A stretch of 64,000 nucleotides of DNA from Pseudomonadota bacterium. GTDB taxonomy: Bacteria; Pseudomonadota; Alphaproteobacteria; Rhodobacterales; Rhodobacteraceae. Shown piece after piece: positions 46,822 to 58,013 of this stretch (position 1 is the first letter of the stretch; each line of letters begins with the position of its first letter). Location of the stretch: assembly GCA_963205075.1 (NCBI GenBank), contig CAUJIU010000050.1, positions 1 through 64,000 on the forward strand. The letters are read 5' to 3'. Below the pieces are notes generated by a model. That model did not search any database and had not been told where the DNA came from. It worked only from the letters and a program-made list of their open reading frames with translations. Both the position numbers and the translations under genes were made by a program.

Positions 46822-47862
46822 ATGGTAGAATTCTTCACCAACACCAATCTCGGGATCGTGCTGCTGATCCTGGGCCAGTGCCTGCTGGTGCTGTTGCCGC
46901 TGTTGGTGGCGCTCGCCTTCCTGATGTATGCCGACCGCAAGATCTGGGCCGCCGTGCAGATGCGCCGCGGGCCCAACGTGGTGGGCGTGTTCGGCCTGCT
47001 GCAATCCTTCGCCGATTTCATCAAGTACATCGTCAAGGAAATCGTGGTGCCGGCCGGGGCCGACCGTTTCGTGTTCTTCCTCGCGCCGATGATCTCCTTC
47101 GTGCTGGCGGTGATCGCCTGGGCGGTGATCCCGTTCAACGATGGCTGGGTCATCTCGGACATCAACGTCGCCATCCTCTATGTCTTCGCCATCTCCTCGC
47201 TCGAGGTCTACGGCGTGATCATGGGCGGCTGGGCGTCGAACTCCAAATACCCCTTCCTCGGCTCGCTGCGGTCAGCGGCGCAGATGATTTCCTACGAGGT
47301 GTCGATCGGCCTGATCATCATCGGCGTCATCATCTCGACCGGCTCGATGAACTTCGGCGATATCGTGCGCGCGCAGGACGGCAACTACGGGCTGTTCAAC
47401 TGGTACTGGCTGCCGCATTTCCCGATGATGTTCCTGTTCTTCATCTCGGCGCTGGCCGAAACCAACCGCCCGCCCTTCGACCTGCCCGAGGCCGAGTCCG
47501 AACTGGTGGCGGGCTATCAGGTCGAATATTCCTCGACCCCGTTCCTGTTGTTCATGATCGGCGAACTGACGGCCGTGGTGCTGATGTGCGCGCTGGTCAG
47601 CCTGCTGTTCCTGGGTGGCTGGCTGTCGCCGATCCCCGGTCTGCCCGATGGCATCCTTTGGATGGTCGGCAAGATGGCCTTCTGCTTCTTCATCTTCGCG
47701 ATGATCAAGGCGATCACGCCGCGCTATCGCTATGACCAGCTGATGCGCCTGGGCTGGAAGGTGTTCCTGCCGATGTCGCTGGGCTGGGTGGTGATCGTGG
47801 CGTTCCTCGCCAAATTCGAAGTGCTGGGCGGTTTCTGGGCCCGCTGGGCGATTGGAGGCTGA
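46822..47862 (+). CDS. nuoH: NADH-quinone oxidoreductase subunit H
   Basis: 346 aa, about eight membrane helices. It forms the quinone entry with Nuo[22 protein letters not shown] is the first cytoplasmic loop signature, and [19 protein letters not shown] the conserved acidic loop. [15 protein letters not shown] precedes the last helix. TGATG joins it to nuoI. Confidence 0.97.
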   Translation: MVEFFTNTNLGIVLLILGQCLLVLLPLLVALAFLMYADRKIWAAVQMRRGPNVVGVFGLLQSFADFIKYIVKEIVVPAGADRFVFFLAPMISFVLAVIAWAVIPFNDGWVISDINVAILYVFAISSLEVYGVIMGGWASNSKYPFLGSLRSAAQMISYEVSIGLIIIGVIISTGSMNFGDIVRAQDGNYGLFNWYWLPHFPMMFLFFISALAETNRPPFDLPEAESELVAGYQVEYSSTPFLLFMIGELTAVVLMCALVSLLFLGGWLSPIPGLPDGILWMVGKMAFCFFIFAMIKAITPRYRYDQLMRLGWKVFLPMSLGWVVIVAFLAKFEVLGGFWARWAIGG

Positions 47863-48359
47863 TGATGGCAAGCTACGATTACACCCGCGCGGCCAAGTAC
47901 TTCCTGCTGGCGGATTTCGCCAAGGGCTTCGCGCTCGGGATGAAGTATTTCTTCGCCCCCAAGGCCACCATCAACTATCCGCACGAGCGCGGCCCGCTCA
48001 GCCCGCGCTTTCGCGGCGAACATGCGCTGCGCCGCTACCCCAACGGCGAAGAGCGCTGCATTGCCTGCAAGCTCTGCGAGGCGATCTGCCCGGCGCAGGC
48101 CATCACCATCGACGCCGAACCGCGCGAGGACGGTTCGCGCCGCACCACGCGCTATGACATCGACATGACCAAGTGCATCTATTGCGGCTTCTGTCAGGAG
48201 GCCTGCCCGGTCGATGCCATCGTCGAGGGCCCGAACTTCGAATTCGCCACCGAGACCCGCGAGGAACTGTTCTACGACAAGGCCAAGCTTCTGGCCAACG
48301 GCGACCGCTGGGAAGCCGAGATCGCCCGCAACATCGAACTGGACGCGCCCTACCGATGA
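47862..48359 (+). CDS. nuoI: NADH-quinone oxidoreductase subunit I
   Basis: 165 aa. A two-cluster ferredoxin subunit: C66, C69, C72 and C105, C108, C111 with the crossed C76 and C115 ([24 protein letters not shown]) bind N6a and N6b. The N-terminal helix docks on the membrane arm. The first of two adjacent ATGs overlaps the nuoH stop. Four-base overlap with the next gene. Confidence 0.97.
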   Translation: MMASYDYTRAAKYFLLADFAKGFALGMKYFFAPKATINYPHERGPLSPRFRGEHALRRYPNGEERCIACKLCEAICPAQAITIDAEPREDGSRRTTRYDIDMTKCIYCGFCQEACPVDAIVEGPNFEFATETREELFYDKAKLLANGDRWEAEIARNIELDAPYR

Positions 48360-48754
48360 CCGACGCCGACAACCCCTTCGCCGCGATGATGAAGACCGGG
48401 CAGGACTGGGCCAAGGCGCTCAATCCGGCGCTGGAATCCTTCACGCCCAAGGGGTTCGAGGCGCTGTGGCCGACCATGCCCAAGGACATGATGGAAGCCT
48501 TCATGGGCAAGACGCTCAACCCCGACGGGCTGGACGCCAAGACCCGGCTCCTGCTGACGCTGATGGGGCTGACGGTGCTGGGCGCCCAGACCGATGCCCA
48601 GATCCGCCTGACCGTGCGCCATGCGCGCGAGGCGGGCGCCACCAAACAGGAAATCGCCGAGACCATCGCCCAGGCGGGCATGTTCGGCGGCATCCCCGCG
48701 ATGACCAGGGCGATGGACCTCGCCACCGAAGTCATGGAAGAGGACAAGGAATGA
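48356..48754 (+). CDS. carboxymuconolactone decarboxylase-fold protein inside the nuo operon
   Basis: 132 aa. The helical CMD domain is visible as [41 protein letters not shown] and [20 protein letters not shown]. No cysteine is present, so it cannot be an AhpD-like CxxC disulfide reductase; it resembles gamma-carboxymuconolactone decarboxylase in core, but ring-cleavage genes are absent. Both ends overlap neighbours by ATGA (nuoI upstream, nuoJ downstream), hence it is co-translated. The role is unknown. Confidence 0.82.
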   Translation: MTDADNPFAAMMKTGQDWAKALNPALESFTPKGFEALWPTMPKDMMEAFMGKTLNPDGLDAKTRLLLTLMGLTVLGAQTDAQIRLTVRHAREAGATKQEIAETIAQAGMFGGIPAMTRAMDLATEVMEEDKE

Positions 48755-49356
48755 CCGTCGCCGCTTTCGTCTTTTACGTCTTTGCCGTGACCGTGCTGCT
48801 GGGCGGGCTGATGACCGTGGTCAGCCGCAACCCGGTGCATTCGGTGCTGTGGCTGATCCTGACCTTCATCGCCTCGGCGGGGCTGTTCGTGCTCCTGGGA
48901 GCCGAATTCGTCGCCATGCTCTTGATGATCGTCTATGTCGGCGCGGTGGCGGTGCTGTTCCTGTTCGTGGTGATGATGCTCGACATCGATTTCGCGCAGC
49001 TGCGCGCCGAGATGTCGAAATACCTGCCGCTGGCGCTGCTGATCGGGGTGATCATCCTGATGGAACTGGCCATGGCCTTCGGCGTCTGGGATTTTTCGGA
49101 CGGCTTTGCCACCCGCATCGCCGCGCCCACCGGCGAGGCGCAGAATACCGCAGCCCTCGGCCTCCTGATCTATGACCAGTACATCATGCTGTTCCAGCTG
49201 GCCGGCCTGATCCTGCTGGTGGCGATGATCGGTGCCATCGTGCTGACGCTGCGCCACCGCAAGGATGTCAAGCGCCAGAACCCGGTCGCCCAGATGCACC
49301 GCGATCCGGCCAAGGCGATGGAACTCAAGGACGTGAAGCCGGGGCAGGGACTGTGA
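48751..49356 (+). CDS. nuoJ: NADH-quinone oxidoreductase subunit J
   Basis: 201 aa, five membrane helices. [15 protein letters not shown] loop ([19 protein letters not shown]) and [20 protein letters not shown], the helix with the conserved glycine/tyrosine bulge, identify it. Membrane arm, next to NuoA and NuoK. Start overlaps the CMD gene. Confidence 0.96.
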   Translation: MTVAAFVFYVFAVTVLLGGLMTVVSRNPVHSVLWLILTFIASAGLFVLLGAEFVAMLLMIVYVGAVAVLFLFVVMMLDIDFAQLRAEMSKYLPLALLIGVIILMELAMAFGVWDFSDGFATRIAAPTGEAQNTAALGLLIYDQYIMLFQLAGLILLVAMIGAIVLTLRHRKDVKRQNPVAQMHRDPAKAMELKDVKPGQGL

Positions 49357-49393
49357 TGCCGACAAGAGCCGCTGACAAAGGGACGGGATCGAG

Positions 49394-49699
49394 ATGATCG
49401 GAATTGAACATTACCTCGCGGTGGCGGCGACGCTGTTCGTCATCGGCATCTTCGGGCTGTTCCTCAACCGCAAGAACGTCATCATCCTGCTGATGAGCAT
49501 CGAACTGATGCTGCTGGCGGTGAACATCAACCTGGTGTCCTTCTCGCATTATCTCGGCGATCTGGTCGGGCAGGTGTTCACCCTGTTCGTGCTGACCGTC
49601 GCTGCCGCCGAGGCCGCGATCGGCCTGGCGATCCTCGTCTGTTTCTTCCGCGTGCGCGGGACCATCGACGTTGAAGACGTCAACGTGATGAAAGGCTGA
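49394..49699 (+). CDS. nuoK: NADH-quinone oxidoreductase subunit K
   Basis: 101 aa, three membrane helices, each in the expected place. [17 protein letters not shown] has the essential glutamate of the proton path, and [17 protein letters not shown] the second one. Antiporter-related membrane-arm subunit. Six bases separate it from nuoL. Confidence 0.97.
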   Translation: MIGIEHYLAVAATLFVIGIFGLFLNRKNVIILLMSIELMLLAVNINLVSFSHYLGDLVGQVFTLFVLTVAAAEAAIGLAILVCFFRVRGTIDVEDVNVMKG

Positions 49700-49705
49700 T
49701 CTGGC

Positions 49706-51820
49706 ATGGTTGAAATCATCCTCTTCGCGCCCCTGATCGGGGCCATAGTCGCGGGGTTCGGCTGGCGGATCATCGGCGAGCCGGCAGCCCAGTGGCTGAC
49801 CACCGGCATCCTGTTCCTGGCCTGCCTGCTGTCCTGGGTCGTGTTTCTTGGCCATGACGGCGTGACCGAGCACATCACCGTGCTGCGCTGGATCGAAAGC
49901 GGCTCGCTGAGTGCGGACTGGGCGATCCGGCTCGACCGGCTGACCGCGATCATGCTGATCGTGGTGACGACGGTTTCGGCGCTCGTGCACCTCTATTCGG
50001 TGGGCTACATGGCCCATGACGACCATTTCGGCGAGGCCAACTACAAGGCGCGCTTCTTCGCCTACCTGTCCTTCTTCACCTTCGCCATGCTGATGCTGGT
50101 GACCGCCGACAACCTGGTGCAGATGTTCTTCGGCTGGGAAGGGGTGGGCGTCGCCTCCTACCTGCTGATCGGTTTCTACTACCGCAAGCCCTCTGCCAAC
50201 GCCGCCGCGATCAAGGCCTTCGTGGTCAACCGGGTGGGCGATTTCGGCTTTGCGCTCGGCATCTTCGGGCTGTTCTACCTCGTGGATTCGGTGCGCCTGG
50301 ACGATATCTTTGCCGCCGCACCGGCGCTGGCCGAGACCCAGCTGCACTTCCTCTGGGCCGACTGGAACGCCGCCAACCTCCTGGCCTTCCTGCTGTTCGT
50401 GGGCGCCATGGGCAAGTCGGCGCAGTTGTTCCTGCACACCTGGCTGCCTGACGCCATGGAAGGCCCGACCCCGGTTTCGGCGCTGATCCATGCCGCCACC
50501 ATGGTCACGGCGGGCGTGTTCCTGGTCTGCCGCATGTCGCCGCTGCTGGAATTCGCGCCGCAGACCAAGACCTTCATCATCTATATCGGCGCCTCGACCG
50601 CGTTCTTTGCCGCCACGGTGGGCCTGGTGCAGAACGACATCAAGCGGGTGATCGCCTATTCGACCTGTTCGCAGCTTGGCTACATGTTCGTGGCCGCCGG
50701 CTCGGGCGTCTATGGCGCGGCGATGTTCCACCTGTTCACCCACGCCTTCTTCAAGGCCATGCTGTTTCTTGGCGCGGGCTCGGTGATCCACGCGATGCAT
50801 CACGAGCAGGACATGCGCAATTACGGCGGCCTGCGCACCAAGATCCCCTATACCTTCTGGGCGATGATGATCGGCACGCTGGCCATTACCGGCGTCGGCA
50901 TCCCGCTGACCACGATCGGCTTTGCCGGCTTCCTGTCCAAGGACGCCATCATCGAGAGCGCCTATGTCGCCAACGGCTACGGCTTCTGGCTGCTGGTCGC
51001 GGCGGCGGCGATGACCAGCTTCTATTCGTGGCGGCTGATCTTCATGACCTTCTATGGCAAGCCCCGTGGCGACCATCACACCCATGACCACGCCCATGAA
51101 AGCCCGGCTGTCATGCTGGTGCCGCTGGGCGTGCTGAGCCTGGGCGCGATCTTTGCCGGGATGCTCTGGTATCAGCCCTTCTTCGGCGATCATCACAAGG
51201 TCCAGACCTTCTTCGGGATCGAGGCGGCCGAGGAAGAGCATGCCGCGTCTGAGGGCTTCAGCCTGGTGGCTCCGGCCCATGCCGAAGGCACGGCGACCAA
51301 TGCCGAAGGCACCGCGACCGAGCCTGCTGCGGCCGAAGGCGAAGGCCATGCCGAGGCGCAGATGCCCGGTCAGGGCGCGATCTTCATGGCGGCCGACAAC
51401 ACGGTGATGGACGATGCCCACCACGCGCCCGACTGGGTCAAGGTCAGCCCCTTCGTGGCGATGGTGCTGGGCTTCCTGCTGGCCTACCAGATGTATATCC
51501 GCCGGCCTGACTGGCCGGCGCGTCTGGCGGCCAACCAGCGTCCGCTCTACCTGTTCCTGCTCAACAAGTGGTATTTCGACGAGATCTACGACTTCATCTT
51601 CGTGCGTCCGGCCAAGGCGCTGGGGCGGCTCCTGTGGAAGCGCGGCGACGGCAACGTGATTGACGGCACCATCAACGGCGTCGCCATGCGGCTGGTGCCG
51701 GCGATCACCCGGCTCGCCGGGCGGGTGCAGTCCGGCTACGTGTTTCACTACGCATTTTCGATGGTCGTCGGCATCGGGCTCCTGCTCACCTGGGTCGTGC
51801 TGATGGGAGGCGCCAACTGA
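49706..51820 (+). CDS. nuoL: NADH-quinone oxidoreductase subunit L
   Basis: 704 aa, longer than the usual 610-650. The antiporter-like core is intact ([45 protein letters not shown]-type [15 protein letters not shown]). The extra length is in a hydrophilic loop before the last helices: a His-rich stretch HHTHDHAHE (about 457-465) and an Ala/Glu/Thr low-complexity segment (about 505-560) with the repeated unit AEGTAT. The distal subunit carries the lateral helix that couples the proton channels. TGATG joins it to nuoM. Confidence 0.96.
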   Translation: MVEIILFAPLIGAIVAGFGWRIIGEPAAQWLTTGILFLACLLSWVVFLGHDGVTEHITVLRWIESGSLSADWAIRLDRLTAIMLIVVTTVSALVHLYSVGYMAHDDHFGEANYKARFFAYLSFFTFAMLMLVTADNLVQMFFGWEGVGVASYLLIGFYYRKPSANAAAIKAFVVNRVGDFGFALGIFGLFYLVDSVRLDDIFAAAPALAETQLHFLWADWNAANLLAFLLFVGAMGKSAQLFLHTWLPDAMEGPTPVSALIHAATMVTAGVFLVCRMSPLLEFAPQTKTFIIYIGASTAFFAATVGLVQNDIKRVIAYSTCSQLGYMFVAAGSGVYGAAMFHLFTHAFFKAMLFLGAGSVIHAMHHEQDMRNYGGLRTKIPYTFWAMMIGTLAITGVGIPLTTIGFAGFLSKDAIIESAYVANGYGFWLLVAAAAMTSFYSWRLIFMTFYGKPRGDHHTHDHAHESPAVMLVPLGVLSLGAIFAGMLWYQPFFGDHHKVQTFFGIEAAEEEHAASEGFSLVAPAHAEGTATNAEGTATEPAAAEGEGHAEAQMPGQGAIFMAADNTVMDDAHHAPDWVKVSPFVAMVLGFLLAYQMYIRRPDWPARLAANQRPLYLFLLNKWYFDEIYDFIFVRPAKALGRLLWKRGDGNVIDGTINGVAMRLVPAITRLAGRVQSGYVFHYAFSMVVGIGLLLTWVVLMGGAN

Positions 51821-53361
51821 TGGGAAACCTTCTTTCGCTCACCACCTTCTTCCCGCTGCTGGGCGCGCTGATCCTGGCGCTGTTCCTGCGCGGCGACGAT
51901 GCCGCCGCCCAGCGCAACGCCAAATGGGTGGCGCTGTTCACCACCTCGGCGACCTTTGTGATGTCGCTGTTCATCCTCTTCGGCTTCGAGCCCGCGGATA
52001 CCGGCTTCCAGTTCGTGGAAGAGCGGCAATGGCTCCTCGGGCTGACCTACAAGATGGGTGTCGACGGCATCTCGGTGCTGTTCGTGATGCTGACCACATT
52101 CCTGATGCCGCTGGTGATCGGCGCCTGCTGGAACGTCTCGACCCGGGTCAAGGAATACATGATCGCCTTCCTGATCCTCGAGACGCTGATGCTGGGCGTG
52201 TTCATGGCGCTGGACCTGGTGCTGTTCTACCTGTTCTTCGAGGCCGGGTTGATCCCGATGTTCCTGATCATCGGCATCTGGGGCGGCAAGGACCGCATCT
52301 ATGCGGCGTTCAAGTTCTTTCTCTACACCTTCCTCGGCTCGGTGCTGATGCTGGTTGCCATGGTGGCGATGTTCATCGACGCCGGCACCACCGACATTCC
52401 GACGCTGATGACCCATGCCTTCGCCTCCGACAGCTTCAGCCTGCTGGGCATGCATGTGGTGGGCGGGATGCAGACGCTGCTGTGGCTGGCCTTCTTTGCC
52501 AGCTTCGCCGTCAAGATGCCGATGTGGCCGGTGCATACCTGGCTGCCTGACGCCCACGTTCAGGCCCCTACCGCGGGTTCGGTGGTGCTGGCGGCGATCC
52601 TGTTGAAGATGGGGGGCTACGGCTTCCTGCGCTTCAGCCTGCCGATGTTCCCCGTTGCATCCGACCTTTTGGCGCCGCTGGTGTTCTGGATGTCGGCCAT
52701 CGCCATCGTCTACACCTCGCTGGTGGCGATGGTGCAGGACGACATGAAGAAGCTGATCGCCTATTCGTCGGTGGCGCATATGGGCTATGTGACCATGGGC
52801 ATCTTCGCCGCCAACCAGCAGGGTATCGATGGCGCCATCTTCCAGATGCTGAGCCACGGCTTTGTTTCCGGCGCGCTCTTTCTCTGCGTCGGCGTGATCT
52901 ACGACCGCATGCATACCCGCGAGATCGACGCCTATGGCGGACTGGTCAACCGGATGCCGGCCTATGCGCTGATCTTCATGTTCTTCACGATGGCCAATGT
53001 CGGCCTGCCGGGCACCTCCGGCTTTGTCGGCGAATTCCTGACGCTGATGGGCATCTTCCAGGTCAATACCTGGGTGGCGCTGTTCGCCACTTCGGGCGTG
53101 ATCCTGTCGGCGGCCTATGCGCTCTGGCTCTATCGCCGCGTGGTGATGGGCGACCTGATCAAGGAAAGCCTGAAATCGATCACCGACATGACCCGGCGTG
53201 AAAAGCTGATCTTCGCGCCGCTGGTGGCGATGACGCTGATCCTGGGGGTCTATCCGAGCCTGGTGACCGACCGGATCGGGCCCAGCGTCTCGGCGCTGAT
53301 CGGTCAGGTCGAGACCGCGCAGGCCGATTACGCCGCCGCCACCCAACTTGCCGCGAACTGA
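51820..53361 (+). CDS. nuoM: NADH-quinone oxidoreductase subunit M
   Basis: 513 aa with about fourteen membrane helices. An antiporter-like proton-pumping subunit; [38 protein letters not shown] (conserved glutamate), [18 protein letters not shown] and [20 protein letters not shown] are family signatures. No insertions. Start overlaps the nuoL stop by one base; nuoN follows after 11 bases with GAGGAG. Confidence 0.97.
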   Translation: MGNLLSLTTFFPLLGALILALFLRGDDAAAQRNAKWVALFTTSATFVMSLFILFGFEPADTGFQFVEERQWLLGLTYKMGVDGISVLFVMLTTFLMPLVIGACWNVSTRVKEYMIAFLILETLMLGVFMALDLVLFYLFFEAGLIPMFLIIGIWGGKDRIYAAFKFFLYTFLGSVLMLVAMVAMFIDAGTTDIPTLMTHAFASDSFSLLGMHVVGGMQTLLWLAFFASFAVKMPMWPVHTWLPDAHVQAPTAGSVVLAAILLKMGGYGFLRFSLPMFPVASDLLAPLVFWMSAIAIVYTSLVAMVQDDMKKLIAYSSVAHMGYVTMGIFAANQQGIDGAIFQMLSHGFVSGALFLCVGVIYDRMHTREIDAYGGLVNRMPAYALIFMFFTMANVGLPGTSGFVGEFLTLMGIFQVNTWVALFATSGVILSAAYALWLYRRVVMGDLIKESLKSITDMTRREKLIFAPLVAMTLILGVYPSLVTDRIGPSVSALIGQVETAQADYAAATQLAAN

Positions 53362-53372
53362 GGAGCCGGACC

Positions 53373-54809
53373 ATGATTTCCGCTGACATCCAGACCGTCC
53401 TGCCCGAGATCGTGCTGGCGCTTTTTGCCATGGCCGCGCTTCTGGGGGTGGTCTATGGCGGCAAGGACCGGCTGGCGGGCAGGCTGACCAGCCTGACCGG
53501 GCTGGTGCTGGCGCTGATCGCGCTCTGGATCGCCTATACCGGCGAGGGCACCCGCACCGCCTTTGGCGGCTCGTTCAACGATGACGGCTTTGCCCGCTTC
53601 GCCAAGGTCACGGTGCTGCTGTCGGCGGCCGCGGTGCTGCTGATGAGCCGCGACTACATGCAGCGGCGCGGGCTGTTGCGCTTTGAATATCCGGTGCTGG
53701 TGGCGCTTTCGGTTGTCGGCATGATGGTGATGGTCAGCGCCGGCGACCTGATGGTGCTCTATATGGGCCTCGAATTGCAGTCGCTGGCGCTCTACGTCAT
53801 TGCCGCGCTGCGCCGCGACAGTGCCAAATCCACCGAAGCCGGCCTGAAATACTTTGTCCTGGGCGCGCTGTCGTCAGGCCTGCTGCTCTACGGCGCCTCG
53901 CTGACCTACGGTTTTGCCGGCACGACGCTGTTTTCGGGCATCATCGAGGCGGCCAGCGACGATATCTCGCTGGGGCTGCTGTTCGGGCTGGTATTCCTGA
54001 TCTCGGGCGTGGCGTTCAAGGTCTCGGCCGCGCCCTTTCACATGTGGACGCCCGACGTCTACGAAGGCTCGCCGACGCCGGTCACCGCCTTTTTCGCCAC
54101 CGCGCCCAAGGTCGCGGCCATGGCGCTGTTTGCCCGCATCATCCATGACGCTTTCGGCGGCATTGTCGGCGAGTGGCAGCAGATCATCGCCTTCCTGTCG
54201 GTGCTGTCGATGTTCCTCGGCGCGGTCGCGGCCATCGGCCAGACCAACATCAAGCGCCTGATGGCCTATTCCTCGATCGCCCATATGGGGTTCGCGCTGA
54301 TGGGGCTTGCCGCGGGTTCGGTGCTGGGCGTGCAGGCGATGCTGATCTACATGGCGATCTATGTTACCATGAACATCGGCACCTTCGCCTTCATCCTGTC
54401 GATGGAAAAGGACGGCCGCCCGGTGGTCGAGATCTCGGCGCTCAACATGTATTCCAAACGCGAGCCGCTGCGGGCGCTGGCCATGCTGGTGCTGCTGTTC
54501 AGCCTGGCGGGCGTGCCGCCGATGGTGGGCTTCTTCGGCAAGTTCTACGTGCTGCGCGCGGCCTATGATGCGGGGCTGGCCTGGCTGGCCGTTGCCGGGG
54601 TGATCGCCTCGGTGATCGGCGCCTATTACTACCTGAGGATCGTCTTCGTGATGTATTTCGGCAAGGAGTCCGAGGCGCTCGACGGCGCCATGCCGGTGTT
54701 CCAGTGGCTGATGCTGATGGGCTCGGCCGCGGCAATGGTGGTGGGCGTGGTCAACCTTTTCGGCATCGAACCGCTGGCAGCCGCCGCGGCGGCGACGCTT
54801 GTCAACTGA
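53373..54809 (+). CDS. nuoN: NADH-quinone oxidoreductase subunit N
   Basis: 478 aa, the third antiporter-like subunit. [39 protein letters not shown] and [20 protein letters not shown] are diagnostic. It ends 11 bases inside the next gene, birA, which ties the ligase to complex I expression. Confidence 0.97.
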   Translation: MISADIQTVLPEIVLALFAMAALLGVVYGGKDRLAGRLTSLTGLVLALIALWIAYTGEGTRTAFGGSFNDDGFARFAKVTVLLSAAAVLLMSRDYMQRRGLLRFEYPVLVALSVVGMMVMVSAGDLMVLYMGLELQSLALYVIAALRRDSAKSTEAGLKYFVLGALSSGLLLYGASLTYGFAGTTLFSGIIEAASDDISLGLLFGLVFLISGVAFKVSAAPFHMWTPDVYEGSPTPVTAFFATAPKVAAMALFARIIHDAFGGIVGEWQQIIAFLSVLSMFLGAVAAIGQTNIKRLMAYSSIAHMGFALMGLAAGSVLGVQAMLIYMAIYVTMNIGTFAFILSMEKDGRPVVEISALNMYSKREPLRALAMLVLLFSLAGVPPMVGFFGKFYVLRAAYDAGLAWLAVAGVIASVIGAYYYLRIVFVMYFGKESEALDGAMPVFQWLMLMGSAAAMVVGVVNLFGIEPLAAAAAATLVN

Positions 54810-55560
54810 TCCCGATCCGGGGCCGTTCTGGCCCGAGGGCTACGCCCGCGTCATCCTCGACGAAGTTGACAGCACGATGGCCGAGGCCGCCCGTCGTGCC
54901 GCCAGCCTGTCCAAGCCCACCTGGATCATGGGGCGGCGGCAGACCGCCGGACGCGGACGGCAGGGCCGGGCCTGGGCCCAGCCCGGCGGCAACCTCGGCG
55001 CGACGCTGATCTACCGGCCCGAGGCCAGCCCGGCCGAGGCGGCCAAACGCTCTTTCCTGGCGGCGAACGCGCTGTTCGAGGCGCTGGCCATCTTCGTCGA
55101 CCGCAGCCGCCTGTCGCTGAAATGGCCCAATGACGTGCTGCTCAACGGCGGCAAGGTGGCGGGGATCCTGCTGGAAAGCTCGGGGAACGGCCCCTTTGTC
55201 GACTGGCTGTCGGTCGGGATCGGCGTCAACCTGCGCAGCGCCCCGCCGGCCGAGCCGGGCGTGGCCTTCGCCCCGGTGAGCCTCTTGGGCGAGGGCGGCG
55301 AGCCGGTGGCGCCGGAGGTGTTCCTGACCGTGCTGGCGGGCTCCTGGGCGACGCAGGAGGGCAAGCTGGCCGCCTTCGGCTTCGAGCGCATCCGCGCCGA
55401 CTGGCTGCGCCACGCCGCGCGGCTGGGCGAGACCATCACCGCCCGCACGGCGCGCGACGAGATCACCGGGCTGTTTGACACCATCGACGAGAACGGCAAC
55501 CTGATCCTGATCACCGGCAAGGGCCCGCGCGCCATCGCCGCTGCCGACGTGTTTTTCTGA
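54799..55560 (+). CDS. birA: biotin-[acetyl-CoA-carboxylase] ligase
   Basis: 253 aa. It activates biotin with ATP and attaches it to a lysine of biotin carboxyl carrier domains (for instance the carboxylase subunit at 30735). GRGRQG (51-56) is the biotin-AMP loop, [19 protein letters not shown] (108-126) holds the conserved lysine, and [10 protein letters not shown] follows. There is no N-terminal helix-turn-helix, so it is a ligase only and not a repressor. Start is TTG at 54799 inside nuoN; no better start is seen before the conserved EVDSTMAEA. Confidence 0.92.
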   Translation: MSTDPDPGPFWPEGYARVILDEVDSTMAEAARRAASLSKPTWIMGRRQTAGRGRQGRAWAQPGGNLGATLIYRPEASPAEAAKRSFLAANALFEALAIFVDRSRLSLKWPNDVLLNGGKVAGILLESSGNGPFVDWLSVGIGVNLRSAPPAEPGVAFAPVSLLGEGGEPVAPEVFLTVLAGSWATQEGKLAAFGFERIRADWLRHAARLGETITARTARDEITGLFDTIDENGNLILITGKGPRAIAAADVFF

Positions 55561-55572
55561 CCGAGGACCGAC

Positions 55573-56346
55573 ATGCTTCTGGCCATCGATTGCGGCAATA
55601 CCAATACCGTGTTCTCCATCTGGGACGGCAGCGCCTTTCTGGCGACATGGCGCACCTCGACCCAGTGGCAGCGCACCGCGGACCAGTATTTCGTCTGGCT
55701 GTCGACGCTGATGGACCATCGCGGCATCGCGGTGCAGATCGACGAGGTCATCATCTCGTCGACCGTGCCGCGGGTGGTGTTCAACCTGCGGGTTCTGGCG
55801 GACCGCTACTTCAACTGCCGCCCGCTGGTGGTCGGCAAGCCGGAATGCCGCCTGCCGCAGCTGCCGCGCGTCGACGAGGGCACGCAGGTCGGCCCTGACC
55901 GGCTGGTCAACGCCGCCGGCGCCTTTGACCGGCACGGCGGCAACCTGATCGTGGTCGATTTCGGCACCGCGACCACCTTCGACGTGGTCGACCATGACGG
56001 CGCCTATGTCGGCGGGGTGATCGCGCCGGGGGTCAATCTCAGCCTCGAGGCGCTGCATCAGGCCGCCGCCGCGCTGCCGCATGTCGATGTCTCCAAGCCG
56101 CAGCGGGTGGTGGGCACCAATACCGTCGCCTGCATGCAGTCGGGCATCTTCTGGGGCTATGTCGGGCTGGTGCGCGGCATTTGTGACCGGATCATCGCCG
56201 AACGCGACCAAAAGATGCGGATCATCGGGACAGGAGGGCTTGCATCCCTGTTCGCACAGGGCGATGTGCTGTTCGACCAGATCGAAGATGATCTGACCAT
56301 GCATGGCCTGACGGTCATCAACCAGTTCAACAAGGATACCGCATGA
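55573..56346 (+). CDS. coaX: type III pantothenate kinase
   Basis: 257 aa. First step of coenzyme A synthesis. LAIDCGNTNTVFSIWDG (3-19) is the ASKHA phosphate-1 motif with D6, GPDRLVNA (107-114) binds pantothenate, and VDFGTATTFDVV (128-139) holds the catalytic aspartate; the end has IGTGGLASLF. CoaX is the non-feedback-regulated form. Twelve bases after birA, and overlapping the RNase J gene by ATGA. Confidence 0.95.
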   Translation: MLLAIDCGNTNTVFSIWDGSAFLATWRTSTQWQRTADQYFVWLSTLMDHRGIAVQIDEVIISSTVPRVVFNLRVLADRYFNCRPLVVGKPECRLPQLPRVDEGTQVGPDRLVNAAGAFDRHGGNLIVVDFGTATTFDVVDHDGAYVGGVIAPGVNLSLEALHQAAAALPHVDVSKPQRVVGTNTVACMQSGIFWGYVGLVRGICDRIIAERDQKMRIIGTGGLASLFAQGDVLFDQIEDDLTMHGLTVINQFNKDTA

Positions 56347-58010
56347 GCAGCGACCGCCTGATCTATCTCCCGCTCGGGGGCGCCGGAGAGATCGGCATGA
56401 ACGCCTATGTCTACGGATACGGCAAGCCCGACAAGGAGCGGCTGATCGTCGTCGACCTGGGCGTCACCTTCCCGGACATGGACGGCTCGCCGGGCGTCGA
56501 CCTGATCATGCCCGATATCGGCTGGCTGGAGGAGCGGCGCGACCGGATCGACGCCATCTTCATCACCCATGCGCATGAGGACCATGTCGGGGCCATCGGG
56601 CATCTGTGGGAAAGGCTCGGCGCGCCGGTCTATGCCCGCGTCTTCACCGCCGCCATTGCGCGGCGCAAGATGGAAGAGCAGGGCCAGCCGGAAAAGGCGA
56701 TCCACACCGTCGGGCGCTGGCCCGAGACGGTCAAGGCCGGCCCGTTCACGGTCGGCTTCGTGCCGGTCAGCCATTCGATCCCGGAAAGCGCGGCCCTGGT
56801 CATCGACACGCCCAAGGGGCGGCTGGTGCATTCGGGCGACTTCAAGATCGACCACACCCCGGTTGTCGGCGACCCCTTTGACGAGGCGATGCTGGCCGAA
56901 GTGGCCAAGCCGGGCGTGCGGGCGCTGATGTGCGATTCCACCAACGTGTTCTCGCCCCTGCCGGGCCGGTCCGAGCAGAGCCTCGGCCCCGATATCCAGA
57001 AGCTGATCGCGGATGCCAAGGGCATGGTGGTCGCCACCACCTTTGCCTCCAACATCGCCCGTCTCAAGACGCTGGCCATTGCGGCGCAAAACTCGGGCCG
57101 GTCGGTCTGCCTTTTGGGCCGCGCCATGCGGCGCATGGTCGAGGTCGGGGTTGAAACCGGGGTTCTGGCGGGCTTTCCGCATACGATCACGCCCGAGGAC
57201 GCCCGCGAGATGCCGCGCAATTCGCTGATGCTGCTGGTCACCGGCTCGCAGGGCGAGCGCCGCGCGGCCTCGGCGCAGCTGTCGCAGGGCAATTACCTGG
57301 GCCTGTCGCTGAAAGAGGGCGATACGTTCCTGTTTTCGTCCAAGGTCATTCCCGGCAATGAACGCGGCGTGATCAAGATCCTCAACCAGCTGTCAGAACT
57401 GGGCGTTGACGTGATCGACGAAAGCCAGGGGCGCTACCATGTCTCGGGCCATGCCAACCGGCCCGATCTGGAGGCCATGCATGACCTGATCCGGCCGCAA
57501 TTCCTGATCCCGATGCATGGCGAGCACCGCCATCTGCGCGAGCATGTGAAGCTGGGGGCCGCCAAGGGTTTGTCCGGCATCGTCGCGGTCAACGGCATGA
57601 TGATCGACCTGTCCGGCAACGCGCCCAGGGTCGTCGACTACATCGAGACCGGGCGGACCTATCTTGACGGCGCGGTGCAGATCGGCGCGCTGGACGGCGT
57701 GGTGCGCGACCGCATCCGCATGGCGCTGAACGGCCATGTCACGGTGACGCTCATCATCGATGAGCATGACGAGCCGCTGGGCGATCCGTGGTGCGAAATC
57801 AAGGGCTTGCCCGAGACCGGGCGCAGTTCCGCGCCGCTGGTCGATGTGCTTGAGGGCGATCTGAGCCAGTATATCAACCGCGCCGACGACAAGACGCTGC
57901 TGGATGATGCACGGCTGGAAAAGGAGCTGGTCAAGATCGTGCGCAGCGTCGCCCAGACCGAGATCGGCAAGAAGCCCGAAGTCACCGTGGTCATCAGCCG
58001 GCTGGGCTGA
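56343..58010 (+). CDS. rnj: ribonuclease J
   Basis: 555 aa, a metallo-beta-lactamase/beta-CASP ribonuclease with 5'-exonuclease and endonuclease activity in RNA maturation and turnover. ITHAHEDHVGAIGHLW (74-89) is the zinc motif HxHxDH, followed by PVSHSIPESAALVIDTP, VHSGDFKID and MCDSTNVFSPLPGRSEQSL of the beta-CASP part; the C terminus has PMHGEHRHLREH. Last gene of the run nuoA-nuoN-birA-coaX-rnj. The convergent hypothetical gene ends three bases after it. Confidence 0.95.
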   Translation: MSSDRLIYLPLGGAGEIGMNAYVYGYGKPDKERLIVVDLGVTFPDMDGSPGVDLIMPDIGWLEERRDRIDAIFITHAHEDHVGAIGHLWERLGAPVYARVFTAAIARRKMEEQGQPEKAIHTVGRWPETVKAGPFTVGFVPVSHSIPESAALVIDTPKGRLVHSGDFKIDHTPVVGDPFDEAMLAEVAKPGVRALMCDSTNVFSPLPGRSEQSLGPDIQKLIADAKGMVVATTFASNIARLKTLAIAAQNSGRSVCLLGRAMRRMVEVGVETGVLAGFPHTITPEDAREMPRNSLMLLVTGSQGERRAASAQLSQGNYLGLSLKEGDTFLFSSKVIPGNERGVIKILNQLSELGVDVIDESQGRYHVSGHANRPDLEAMHDLIRPQFLIPMHGEHRHLREHVKLGAAKGLSGIVAVNGMMIDLSGNAPRVVDYIETGRTYLDGAVQIGALDGVVRDRIRMALNGHVTVTLIIDEHDEPLGDPWCEIKGLPETGRSSAPLVDVLEGDLSQYINRADDKTLLDDARLEKELVKIVRSVAQTEIGKKPEVTVVISRLG

Positions 58011-58013
58011 ACG

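Noticed and set aside
54877..55560. birA starting at the later ATG.
   Set aside because: That would delete the conserved residues before STMAEA that belong to the ligase fold; the TTG overlapping nuoN keeps them.
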